DNA of 64,000 bases from Natronosporangium sp035305625 (GTDB lineage: Bacteria > Actinomycetota > Actinomycetes > Mycobacteriales > Micromonosporaceae): contig CAWEKD010000005.1 of NCBI GenBank assembly GCA_963809545.1, forward strand, positions 620,001 to 684,000, read 5' to 3'. Below the pieces are notes generated by a model. That model searched no databases, was not told where the DNA came from, and saw nothing but the letters and a program-made list of their open reading frames with translations. The position numbers were made by a program, and so were the translations under genes. Shown piece by piece: positions 52,147 through 59,630 of this stretch (its first letter is position 1; the number at the start of each line of letters is the position of its first letter).

Positions 52147-53126
52147 CTCCTCGAGTGCTGGTACTCGCCGGCGGTCTGTCCCACGAACGCGAGGTGTCCC
52201 TCAAGTCCGGTCGACGAGTGCTGGACGCGCTGCGCACCGCCGGCCTCGAGGCGGAGCTCCGGGACGCCGACGTCAGCCTGCTGCCGCTGCTGGCGGCGGA
52301 CCCGCCGGACGTGGCGGTGATCGCACTGCACGGAGCGGCGGGGGAGGACGGTTCGCTGCGCGGCGTGCTGGACCTGTGCGGGCTGCCGTACGTCGGGGGT
52401 GACGCGCGCGCCGCCCGACTGGCCTGGGACAAGCCGTCCGCCAAAGCGGTGCTGCGGGAGCACGGCATCCCCACCCCGGACTGGGTGGCGTTACCGCACG
52501 AACGCTTCTCCGAGCTGGGGGCGATGGCGGTGCTGGACCGGATCGTGGACCGGCTCGGGATGCCGCTCGTGGTCAAGCCGGCACAAGGGGGCTCGGGGCT
52601 GGGCACCACGGTGGTCCGGGATCCGGCGGCGCTCCCCGCCGCCATGGTCAGCTGCTTCTCGTACCACCAGACCGCGCTCGTGGAGCGGTACGTGCCCGGC
52701 GTGGACGTGGCGGTATCCGTGCTGGACTTCGGAGAGGGGCCGCAGGCGCTCCCGGCGGTGGAGATCGAGCCCCGGGACGGGGTCTACGACTACGTGGCCC
52801 GCTACACCGCTGGCCTCACCACCTGGCACGCACCGGCTCGCCTGGCCCCACCGGTGGCCACGCAGGTGGCGGACATCGCGCTCGCCGCCCACCAGGCGCT
52901 CGGGCTGCGGGACCTGTCGCGGGTGGATCTGATCGTGGATCCGGACGGGCAGGCGCACGTGCTGGAAGTGACGGTCGCCCCAGGCATGACCGAGACGTCG
53001 CTACTTCCGTTGGCCCTGCAGGCGGCCGGCCTGGAGCTGGGTGAGGTATTCCGCCGGCTGGTGCTTCGGGCGGCTACCCGAGGGGACCAGTCGGCCGGCC
53101 GCCAGGCAGGTAACGCACCCGGTTAG
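52143..53126 (+). CDS. ddl: D-alanine--D-alanine ligase-like ATP-grasp enzyme
   Basis: 327 residues from the ATG at 52143, overlapping the aminotransferase stop. The N-terminal domain has LVLAGGLSHEREVSLKSG (ligand serine region) and ALHGAAGEDGSLRGVL; the ATP-grasp core has PLVVKPAQGGSGLGTTVV and RVDLIVDPDG. The metal-binding block reads LEVTVAPGMTET (residues 274-285), whereas Ddl enzymes normally have E-N/x at this point with Asn two residues after Glu (EVNT-type); here it is Thr277. Mg2+ coordination may therefore differ. It may be a true Ddl, a D-Ala-X ligase or a paralogue with another substrate. The operon with an aminotransferase is conserved in related organisms, as far as I recall. 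Confidence 0.82.
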   Translation: MTPRVLVLAGGLSHEREVSLKSGRRVLDALRTAGLEAELRDADVSLLPLLAADPPDVAVIALHGAAGEDGSLRGVLDLCGLPYVGGDARAARLAWDKPSAKAVLREHGIPTPDWVALPHERFSELGAMAVLDRIVDRLGMPLVVKPAQGGSGLGTTVVRDPAALPAAMVSCFSYHQTALVERYVPGVDVAVSVLDFGEGPQALPAVEIEPRDGVYDYVARYTAGLTTWHAPARLAPPVATQVADIALAAHQALGLRDLSRVDLIVDPDGQAHVLEVTVAPGMTETSLLPLALQAAGLELGEVFRRLVLRAATRGDQSAGRQAGNAPG

Positions 53127-53839
53127 CGAGACGAGTCCGCCGGCCGCGGATTGTCGCCGTGCGGGTTGACTCTGCCGAGATCGGCGGCGCCAGGGTCGGT
53201 GGAATCCGCCAGGCCGAGCTGCTCCAGCCCCTCGATGGAGCCCAACTGCTCCAGCGAGGACGGGGCTTTCCACTCGATCCGCGGCGGCTCCGCCAGCGCC
53301 TGCCCACCGAACTCGGCCAGCCAGGCCGCCACCAGCGCGAGGTTCTCCCGCCAGGTGTGCTCCGGGATCGGAGGCAGGAGCTCATTCCACATCGGCAGGA
53401 AGCTTCCTCGGAGCTGGAGCCGCCCGTAGGGGCGAGCGAGGAACCAGAGGTGCAGGTGCGCGGCGCCGTCGCCCCACCGGTTCACATGGACCCGGGCTAC
53501 CCCGTCCAGCGATCGGATCGCCCGCTCCAGGCGTACCGTCATGACGCCTAGCTCGGCCGCCAACATGTTGGAGAGGTCACCGAGGTCGAGATGGGAACGG
53601 GACTCCAGGATCAGGACTACTGGCAGCCCACCGGGCCGGTCCATGCTGCGGACACGCCAGTTTTCGTCCACCCAGATATAGGCAGAATCAGGCGCCCGGC
53701 ACTGCGGGCAGTTGGCGGGTTCTTCCCCCATGCGCGGCGGCTCGACCGCCACCGGGTCATCGATCCTCCTCACCCGCAGATGACCCTCGAAGGGGAATGA
53801 GGGCCACTGGGTGAAGGCGGGAAGAGAGGTGTCCGGCAC
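53123..53839 (-). CDS. HIT-like hypothetical protein
   Basis: 238 residues from the GTG at 53839, six bases after a TACTCT -10 element (53846-53851 on the complementary strand). NCPQC early in the protein may bind zinc; SYIWVDENWRVRSMDRPGGL, and later RVHVNRWGDGAAHLHLWFLAR, resemble the strand and HxHxh region of HIT-family nucleotide hydrolases, although only two of the three catalytic histidines are placed as expected. The last 40 residues are low complexity. It overlaps the ddl stop by four bases. Function not assigned. Confidence 0.65.
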   Translation of the reverse strand: MPDTSLPAFTQWPSFPFEGHLRVRRIDDPVAVEPPRMGEEPANCPQCRAPDSAYIWVDENWRVRSMDRPGGLPVVLILESRSHLDLGDLSNMLAAELGVMTVRLERAIRSLDGVARVHVNRWGDGAAHLHLWFLARPYGRLQLRGSFLPMWNELLPPIPEHTWRENLALVAAWLAEFGGQALAEPPRIEWKAPSSLEQLGSIEGLEQLGLADSTDPGAADLGRVNPHGDNPRPADSSR

Positions 53840-53845
53840 GACGAA

Positions 53846-53851
53846 AGAGTA
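53846..53851 (-). promoter_or_regulatory. Probable -10 of a leaderless promoter
   Basis: On the minus strand TACTCT ends 6 bp before the GTG at 53839. Confidence 0.4.
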
Positions 53852-53967
53852 GCCGACCCGGAGCGTTCCGGGGTCATCCGGAGGGCCGGGACCTGTTCCC
53901 CGAGCTCACCCGGGTCAGCCCGGAATCCGGGTGGACACCGTCACAGAAAATCGCACCGGTGTGACGC

Positions 53968-54044
53968 TCATCCACAGGCTAAAGCGCGATCTACCCGCAG
54001 TTTCACGTGAAACCAACCGCCCTGTGGATAACTTCTGTGGATAA
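53968..54044. promoter_or_regulatory. DnaA boxes beside a parS site
   Basis: Two perfect TGTGGATAA (reverse complement of TTATCCACA) at 54023-54031 and 54036-54044, one TCATCCACA at 53968-53976 (one mismatch), with a parS at 54000-54013. It lies in a 556 bp gap between 53840 and 54396 that otherwise shows no gene. Confidence 0.7.
54000..54013. promoter_or_regulatory. parS: parS centromere site, perfect
   Basis: GTTTCACGTGAAAC, the 14-bp perfect palindrome core of parS to which ParB binds. Confidence 0.9.
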
Positions 54045-54395
54045 CTACCGGCCCGACTGCCCGCGGCTGACGACCACCGGTGGAGCCGATCCGCCGCCCG
54101 GTCTTTCGCCGCCCGGGACGGCGCTGGCCGCGGTCCCGCCCCCGTGCGACCCGCCCGAGACTGCCCCGCTGCGCACCGGAGCGCTCGTACCGCTAGCCCC
54201 TCGTTCCTACCCCCTCCCGCTCGCACCCCTGGCGCGGGCCTGACCTCCTCACCCGTCCCTCTCGACCCCCTGCTGTCGTCACCCGTCGTTGCCCGCCGGC
54301 TAAGGGCACCCGGGCAACACCGCCGACTCCTGCCTGTCCCGGCCCGACACTACGCTTGACTCAAGCCTGCACCTTGAACGAGCAAGGAGCCTGTT

Positions 54396-55079
54396 GTGGG
54401 GACTGAGACCGGGACACCCGCCCCAGAGGGCGAGCCGGCCGGCGGGCCACCCGCGATACGCGCCTCGGACGCCGAGCGCTACCGGGTGGTCGAACTGCTA
54501 GGGGAGCACGCCGCAGCAGGGCGGTTGACTCTGGCCGAACTGGAGGAGCGGGTGCAGCGCGCCTACGCCGCGAGCACTCGCAACGAATTAGCGGAACTGA
54601 CCCGGGACTTGCCCGACACCACCGGAGAGGTAGCGTCGGCGCCCTCGGCGACCGAGACCCCTTCCCCGAAGCGGAACCGCTGGTTCTTCGCGATCATGGG
54701 GGGCTCGAACATCCGCCAGAAGCAGCGGCTGAACGGGACCGTCAACATGGTCGCCATCATGGGCGGCGATGAGCTCGACCTCCGTGAGGTCCAGGTCGAG
54801 GGCAACCGCCTGGTGATCAACTGCTTCTCCCTGATGGGCGGGGCGGAGATCTACGTTCCCGACACCCTCGAGGTGGAGATCACCGGCACAGCGATCATGG
54901 GCGGGAACGAGGAGCGCGGGAGTACCCGGCCGGCGCGCCCCGGCGCCCCGGTGGTGCACGTCCGCTCCATCGCGATCATGGGTGGTGTGACGGTCTGGCG
55001 CCTGCCCGCGGAGACCCGCGGGATGCGCCTGAAGCGGGCGAAGCAGGCCGCGAAAGCGCTCGAGCGGGGGCAGGGGTGA
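54396..55079 (+). CDS. DUF1707 and LiaF-like (cell-wall-active antibiotic response) domain protein
   Basis: 227 residues from the GTG at 54396, behind AAGGAG. Residues 20-70 hold the DUF1707 SHOCT-like helix (RASDAERYRVVELLGEHAAA, RLTLAELEERVQRAYAA). A linker leads to a LiaF-like beta-helix with repeated IMGGSNIR, MVAIMGGDELDLREV, SLMGGAEIYVPD and SIAIMGGVTVW, spaced about 20-25 residues. The family is implicated in envelope stress response in Firmicutes; in actinobacteria it is uncharacterised. A TTGACT-type -35 lies at about 54357. It is just left of the parS cluster. Confidence 0.88.
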   Translation: MGTETGTPAPEGEPAGGPPAIRASDAERYRVVELLGEHAAAGRLTLAELEERVQRAYAASTRNELAELTRDLPDTTGEVASAPSATETPSPKRNRWFFAIMGGSNIRQKQRLNGTVNMVAIMGGDELDLREVQVEGNRLVINCFSLMGGAEIYVPDTLEVEITGTAIMGGNEERGSTRPARPGAPVVHVRSIAIMGGVTVWRLPAETRGMRLKRAKQAAKALERGQG

Positions 55080-55152
55080 GGGGCGCGGAGCTTGGCTGAT
55101 CCCAGCGGGGCGCCACCTCCCTGCCGCCAGCGGCGGCGTGCACCCACGCATG

Positions 55153-55186
55153 GTTTCCCGTGGAACCGACGGGTTTCACGGGAAAC
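55153..55186. promoter_or_regulatory. Two degenerate parS-like sites
   Basis: GTTTCCCGTGGAAC at 55153-55166 (two mismatches to the palindrome) and GTTTCACGGGAAAC at 55173-55186 (one mismatch), directly before the perfect site at 55204. Confidence 0.7.
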
Positions 55187-55203
55187 CGCGCGTACTCGTC
55201 CTG

Positions 55204-55217
55204 GTTTCACGTGAAAC
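55204..55217. promoter_or_regulatory. parS: parS centromere site, perfect
   Basis: GTTTCACGTGAAAC, identical to the site at 54000-54013. Confidence 0.9.
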
Positions 55218-55385
55218 GACCACCAACGACCACCGGAGACCGCCTCTTCGCGGACGAGGCGCCTATGGCCGCGCGCCGACCGCCCTGCCCGCACTCACCG
55301 GTGTTACGGGGCACCCAACAGAACGGCCCGAGGCTGGCTCCACCCCAGCCCCGGGCCGCAGTCTCATCGGCGACTCCCGACCGAC

Positions 55386-56381
55386 CTACTCCTGGAGGGA
55401 CGGCCGGTGCTCGACTCCGATCAGCCCCACGATCCGCTCTAGGTCGTCGAGCGTGGCGAACTCGATCGTGATCTTCCCCTTGCTCCGACCGAGGTCGACC
55501 TTCACCCGGGTGTCGAACCGATCCGACAACCGCTCCGCCAATTCCGCCAGGGCGGGGGAGTGGGGCTTCGCCCGCCGCTTCGCCCGGGGCTTGACCGGCG
55601 CGTGGTCGGCGAGGGCGAGGGCGACCGCCTCCTCGGTGGCCCGGACCGACATCCCTTCCGCGACGATCCGCTGCGCCAACGCGTCCTGCGCCTCCGGGTC
55701 CTCCAACGCCAGGAGCGCTCGGGCGTGCCCCGCGGAGAGCACTCCCGCCGCAACCCGCCGCTGCACCGCGGGCGGGAGGTTCAGGAGCCGGATCGTGTTG
55801 GAGATCTGCGGCCGACTGCGCCCGATCCGCCGGGCCAGCTCCTCATGGGTAACCCCGAACTCCTCGAGCAGCTGTTGGTACGCCGCCGCCTCTTCCAGTG
55901 GGTTCAGATCGACTCGGTGGATGTTCTCCAGCAGCGCGTCCCGCAGCAGCGCGTCGTCCGGGGTATCCCGGACAATCGCCGGGATGGTCTCCCGGCCAGC
56001 TGCCTGGGCGGCCCGCCACCGCCGCTCCCCCATGATCAGCTCGTACCGATCGGTCCCCAGCTGTCGGACCACGATCGGCTGCAGCACGCCGACCTCGCGG
56101 ATAGAGGTCTTCAGCTCCTCCAGCGCCTCCTCGTCGAAGTGCTGCCGGGGCTGCTTCGGGTTGGGAACGATCGCCGACACCGGCAACTCGGCCAGCCGTA
56201 CGCCGGGTATCGGCGTCAGGTCTCCCGCGCCCGGTGTCGCCGCTTCGGTGGTGGGTGACAGCGGGGCGGGTGGGGCGCCAGCCGGCGTCTCGGGGGCGGC
56301 CACGGTCACGGCGGGCGTCGGCCCGGTCGGGATCAGCGCACCCAAGCCCCGCCCGAGCCCTCCTCGTGGACGGCTTCTCAT
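55386..56381 (-). CDS. parB: Chromosome partitioning protein ParB
   Basis: CTPase clamp that binds parS and spreads to form the segregation complex. 331 residues starting at the ATG at 56381. The basic start GGLGRGLGALIP is followed by a Pro/Ala-rich linker, the CTP-binding fold with IPNPKQPRQHFDEEALEEL and the GERRWRAAQAAG motif, the HTH THEELARRIGRSRPQISNTI, and the C-terminal dimer domain (GRSKGKITIEFATLDDLERI). It overlaps the parA stop by four bases (ATGA), so the two are co-translated, and four parS-like sites lie within 1.5 kb downstream. Confidence 0.97.
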   Translation of the reverse strand: MRSRPRGGLGRGLGALIPTGPTPAVTVAAPETPAGAPPAPLSPTTEAATPGAGDLTPIPGVRLAELPVSAIVPNPKQPRQHFDEEALEELKTSIREVGVLQPIVVRQLGTDRYELIMGERRWRAAQAAGRETIPAIVRDTPDDALLRDALLENIHRVDLNPLEEAAAYQQLLEEFGVTHEELARRIGRSRPQISNTIRLLNLPPAVQRRVAAGVLSAGHARALLALEDPEAQDALAQRIVAEGMSVRATEEAVALALADHAPVKPRAKRRAKPHSPALAELAERLSDRFDTRVKVDLGRSKGKITIEFATLDDLERIVGLIGVEHRPSLQE

Positions 56382-57154
56382 GCTTCATCTCCTTGCTTCG
56401 CGCCCCGCTCCGCGATCTCCTGGGCGGCCTCGAAGTAGCTCATGGCCCCTCGGGAGCCGGGATCGTAGGTCATGACCGACTGTCCATAGCTGGGCGCCTC
56501 GGAAACACGAACGTTCCGGGGGATGACCGCCTGCAGCACCTTGTCGCCGAAGTGGTTCCGCACGTCCTGCTCCACCGCGTCGGCCAACTTGGTACGCCGG
56601 TCGTACATGGTCAGCAGGATGGTCGACACCTCCAGCAGCGGGTTCAGGTGGGCCTTCACCAGGTTGATGTTGTTCAACAGCTGGTTCAGCCCCTCAAGGG
56701 CGTAGTACTCGCACTGGATCGGAATCAACACCTCACGAGCCGCCACCAGCGCGTTGACCGTCAGCAGACCGAGCGACGGCGGACAGTCGATGAAGAGGTA
56801 GTCGTACTCATGGGGGTAGGCCGCGATCGCCCGCGCCAGGCGAGACTCCCTGGCCACCATCGAGACCAGCTCAATCTCGGCGCCGGCGAGGTCGAGGGTG
56901 GCGGGTACACAGGTGAGATTCGGAATCCCCTCCACCGCCTGCGCCACCTCGGCTAGCGGTACCCCGTCCACCAGGCAGTCGTACACATCCGGTACGCCCG
57001 CGTGGTGGGGAACGTTCAGCCCCGTGGAGGCGTTCCCCTGCGGATCCAGGTCGATCACCACCACCCGGTTACCGTGCAGCGCCAGCGCGACCGCCAGGTT
57101 CACGGTCGTGGTGGTCTTCCCGACCCCGCCCTTCTGGTTCGCCACGCAGATCAC
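56378..57154 (-). CDS. parA: Chromosome partitioning ATPase ParA (Soj)
   Basis: Walker-type ATPase that moves ParB-parS complexes. The ATPase frame reads VICVANQKGGVGKTTTTVNLAV with the deviant Walker A KGGVGKTT, VVVIDLDPQGNASTGL (Walker A'), and IDCPPSLGLLTVNAL (Walker B). The first start in this frame that makes sense is the GTG at 57154, giving 258 residues, the size of a minimal Soj. It overlaps the stop of the upstream Pro-rich frame by GTGA. Family members in this group normally carry an N-terminal extension ending LNPSGxVxxP-RTRVxCVANQ, so the two frames may be a split by one missing base. Confidence 0.92.
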   Translation of the reverse strand: MICVANQKGGVGKTTTTVNLAVALALHGNRVVVIDLDPQGNASTGLNVPHHAGVPDVYDCLVDGVPLAEVAQAVEGIPNLTCVPATLDLAGAEIELVSMVARESRLARAIAAYPHEYDYLFIDCPPSLGLLTVNALVAAREVLIPIQCEYYALEGLNQLLNNINLVKAHLNPLLEVSTILLTMYDRRTKLADAVEQDVRNHFGDKVLQAVIPRNVRVSEAPSYGQSVMTYDPGSRGAMSYFEAAQEIAERGAKQGDEA

Positions 57155-57984
57155 CCGCGGGTGGCGGGGGCGGGGAGAGTCACCTCCCCGCTCGGGTTGA
57201 GGATCTGCACCGCCCGACGGGCCTCCACCGCCAGCGGCGGGTCGTCCGCCTCCTGCGGATGGCCGGCCGGGTCGGCCGGCTCCGGAGCGGCTTCCTCCGC
57301 ACCGCCCGGCTCCGGGGCAGTGGGCTCGGGAACCGTCGCCCCCTGATCGGGCACCGCTGGTTCCGGCCCCACCGGCGGCGCGGGTGTCGCGCTCGGCGTC
57401 GACTGGTCTAACACCACCTGCTCCGGCTCCGGATGTGACCACCCGGAATCAGGAAGAGCCGCCTGGCTCAGGCTCGCCGCCCCACGATCCGACCGGTCCT
57501 CCCCGCCGATCGGATCTTCACCCCCGACGGTGGCGCCGCCCTGCTCCGCCGGAGCGGCCGTCTCCCACCCTCCCGGGGGGCGACCCGCCGCCGGGAGCGG
57601 CACCTGCGGTTCTCCCGCCGGCCCGACCAGTTCCTCGGGCGCGGTGCGCGCGAGGGGCATAGGGACGACCGCCCGAATCGTGGGCGCGGGCCCGGTCGGC
57701 GGTGCGCTGATCGGCGCGGCCGCATATCCCGGCACCCCACTCGTCGGCGCCCCACTGATGGGGGCAGGGCTTACCGGCACTCCACTGGTGGGCGCGGGAC
57801 TGACCGGCCGCCCACCAGTCGGTTCAGGAGCTGACCCCATCGGGGGATCGGGGTTACCTGGTGGGTGGATCAACCGGGGGTTGCCCTCCGGTTGGTCTGT
57901 GTCCCTCCCCACCGGCTGGATGGTTTCACGTGGAACAGCGCTGGCGTCGGCCGCATCCACCTTGCTCGTCCCGTCGTCTCGCAC
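57151..57984 (-). CDS. Pro/Gly-rich N-terminal extension of ParA, in a separate frame
   Basis: 277 residues, low complexity in Pro/Gly/Ala/Glu/Thr. The start contains the VPRETIQP motif typical of the actinobacterial ParA N-terminus, with repeats of the type PAPTSGVPVSPAPISG near residues 60-90. It ends AVQILNPSGEVTLPAPATR and then TGA, exactly where ParA homologues continue. Adding one base at about 57155-57160 (the CCCGCGGG stretch) would join it to the ATPase, making a protein of about 535 residues with an unusually long extension. Alternatively it is a coupled separate protein. Confidence 0.65.
   Translation of the reverse strand: MRDDGTSKVDAADASAVPRETIQPVGRDTDQPEGNPRLIHPPGNPDPPMGSAPEPTGGRPVSPAPTSGVPVSPAPISGAPTSGVPGYAAAPISAPPTGPAPTIRAVVPMPLARTAPEELVGPAGEPQVPLPAAGRPPGGWETAAPAEQGGATVGGEDPIGGEDRSDRGAASLSQAALPDSGWSHPEPEQVVLDQSTPSATPAPPVGPEPAVPDQGATVPEPTAPEPGGAEEAAPEPADPAGHPQEADDPPLAVEARRAVQILNPSGEVTLPAPATRG
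57923..57936. promoter_or_regulatory. parS-like site inside the ParA N-terminal extension
   Basis: GTTTCACGTGGAAC, one mismatch from the parS palindrome. Confidence 0.7.
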
Positions 57985-58260
57985 GTCTCATCCCTACCCA
58001 GAGTGGAGGCACCGCTGGCCGCGGCACGGGGGTTGGCCCGGGGCTGTCCCGCCGATCTCACCGGCCGACAGCGCTCGCGTGGCAAGCCTACGGCCGGCAC
58101 GCGAATGGGGCCACGCCGGTTCAGTATTCCCCTACCATTGCGGCTGCCGAGAGTACGGACAACTACCGCCGCGCCCGTGCTCTGGAAGACTCAACGACTC
58201 CGCGGCCGACGGCCGCTTGACCAGGCGGGCTGGTCACCCGCCTCTACCTGCCCAATCTGA
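57985..58260. other. Gap between the ParA extension and rsmG
   Basis: No credible gene. It includes a CGGCCGACGGCCG-type inverted repeat near 58204 that may terminate rsmG transcripts. Confidence 0.4.
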
Positions 58261-58977
58261 TTAGCCCCGACGCTTCCGGCGGGCGGTGCGGCTGCGAGGC
58301 CGGACATCCTGCTCCCGGATGATTTCCACCACAGTGGTGGGCTGGCGCAGCCGGCCCACTCCGCATCGCCGGAGCACCGGCGGTGCTCCACCCCACCGCG
58401 CCGCCGCGGCGCCATAGGCCGCGATCTCCTCCGGAGCCGACTCTCCCTTGATCGCGAGTACCCGGCCCCCCACCGCGGTCAACGGGAGGCACCACTCCGC
58501 TAGTCGATCCAGCCGGGCCAACGCCCGCGCCGTCACCACGTCCGCGGGGGAGAGCTGATCGGCCGCCTCCTCGGCCCGGGCCTGGAGGACGGTCACCCGC
58601 CGAAGATCGAGCGCGGAGATCACTTCGGTGAGGAAGGAGGTCCGGCGGGCCATCGGCTCCACCAGGGTGACCGTCAGGTCGGGCCGGGCCACCGCGAGCA
58701 CGATGCCCGGGAGGCCGGCGCCCGACCCGACGTCCACCACGTGCACCCCGGTCGGGATCAACTCCGCCACTACCGCGCAGTTGAGTAGGTGCCGTTCCCA
58801 GATCCGGGGTGCTTCTCGCGGACCGATCAGTCCTCGCAGCACCCCGTCGCTGGTGAGCAGCTCGGCGTACGCCTCAGCCAGCGGTAGCCGCTCGCCGAAC
58901 AGGTCCGCGGCGGCCGCCCGTACCCACTCCGGTTCCGTGGGGCGGTCCTCGCCCATATCCGCGCCGGCGGGGGTCAC
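58261..58977 (-). CDS. rsmG: 16S rRNA (guanine-N7)-methyltransferase RsmG
   Basis: Methylates G527 of 16S rRNA; loss gives low-level streptomycin resistance. The SAM loop is VVDVGSGAGLPGIVLAVARP, followed by LVEPMARRTSFL and ADVVTARALARLDRLAEW, diagnostic of GidB/RsmG. I choose the GTG at 58977, which overlaps the jag stop (GTGA) and so is coupled; an ATG at 58956 is the alternative. About 238 residues. The C-terminus is Arg-rich. Confidence 0.94.
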   Translation of the reverse strand: MTPAGADMGEDRPTEPEWVRAAAADLFGERLPLAEAYAELLTSDGVLRGLIGPREAPRIWERHLLNCAVVAELIPTGVHVVDVGSGAGLPGIVLAVARPDLTVTLVEPMARRTSFLTEVISALDLRRVTVLQARAEEAADQLSPADVVTARALARLDRLAEWCLPLTAVGGRVLAIKGESAPEEIAAYGAAAARWGGAPPVLRRCGVGRLRQPTTVVEIIREQDVRPRSRTARRKRRG

Positions 58978-59546
58978 TCCGGACGGATGGTGATCCGTCG
59001 GTTCGGCTCCTGCCCGTGCGACTCGCTCACCACTCCGTCGGTGACGTTGATGACGTCGTGCACGCACTTGCGCTCGAACGCGGTCATGGGCTCCAGCTGT
59101 ACCGGCTGGCCGTGCTCCCGCACCCGCTCGATCGCGTTGCGGGCCACCGCCGCGAGCTCCGCCCGCCGCTGCGCCCGGTAGCCGCCGATGTCCAGCAGGA
59201 GTCGGCTGGGTTCCCCGGTCTGCCGGAACACCGCCAGCCGGGCCAGGTCCTGCAGCGCCTCCAGGGTCGCCCCGCGTGGCCCGATCAGGGACTGCAGCTG
59301 TCCTCCCACGATCTCGACCACCGGCCGCCCGTTGGCCACCAGCTCGTCGATGTCGCCGTCCAGGTCGAGTACGTCCAGCAGCCCCTCCACATAGTCGGCT
59401 GCGATTTCACTCTGCTGGAACAGCTCCTCCTCGGTGGCCTCGTCGATCTCGTCGACGAGGCCACCGGCCGCGGTTGTGTCCGCCGGCATCGGCTCGTCCC
59501 CACCGGCCGAGGTGTCCTCGACTGCACGCGCTGTCATGTCCGTCAC
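58974..59546 (-). CDS. jag: Jag/KhpB-like RNA-binding protein (R3H domain)
   Basis: Protein encoded beside yidC, with a KH-like and an R3H domain, associated with membrane protein biogenesis and small RNAs. GTG at 59546 (GGAGAAGG upstream) gives about 190 residues; a GTG at 59576 is possible. The N-terminal half is acidic (DEIDEATEEELFQQSEIAAD); the KH-like part is NGRPVVEIVGGQLQSLIGPR, and R3H is ERVREHGQPVQLEPMTAFER plus RKCVHDVI. It is between rsmG and yidC. Confidence 0.92.
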   Translation of the reverse strand: MTDMTARAVEDTSAGGDEPMPADTTAAGGLVDEIDEATEEELFQQSEIAADYVEGLLDVLDLDGDIDELVANGRPVVEIVGGQLQSLIGPRGATLEALQDLARLAVFRQTGEPSRLLLDIGGYRAQRRAELAAVARNAIERVREHGQPVQLEPMTAFERKCVHDVINVTDGVVSESHGQEPNRRITIRPE

Positions 59547-59630
59547 GTCCTTCTCCGTCACGGTAGCGGCCCGCACCGGGCCGAGGTCTACACCCGGGGC
59601 GGAGTCACGCCCGCCCCGGTCCGCTGGTGG

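Larger units (their letters stand above)
55080..55385. other. parS-containing intergenic region before parB
   Basis: No credible gene. It contains one perfect parS and two degenerate copies within 65 bp (55153-55217); the rest is GC-rich. Confidence 0.7.
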
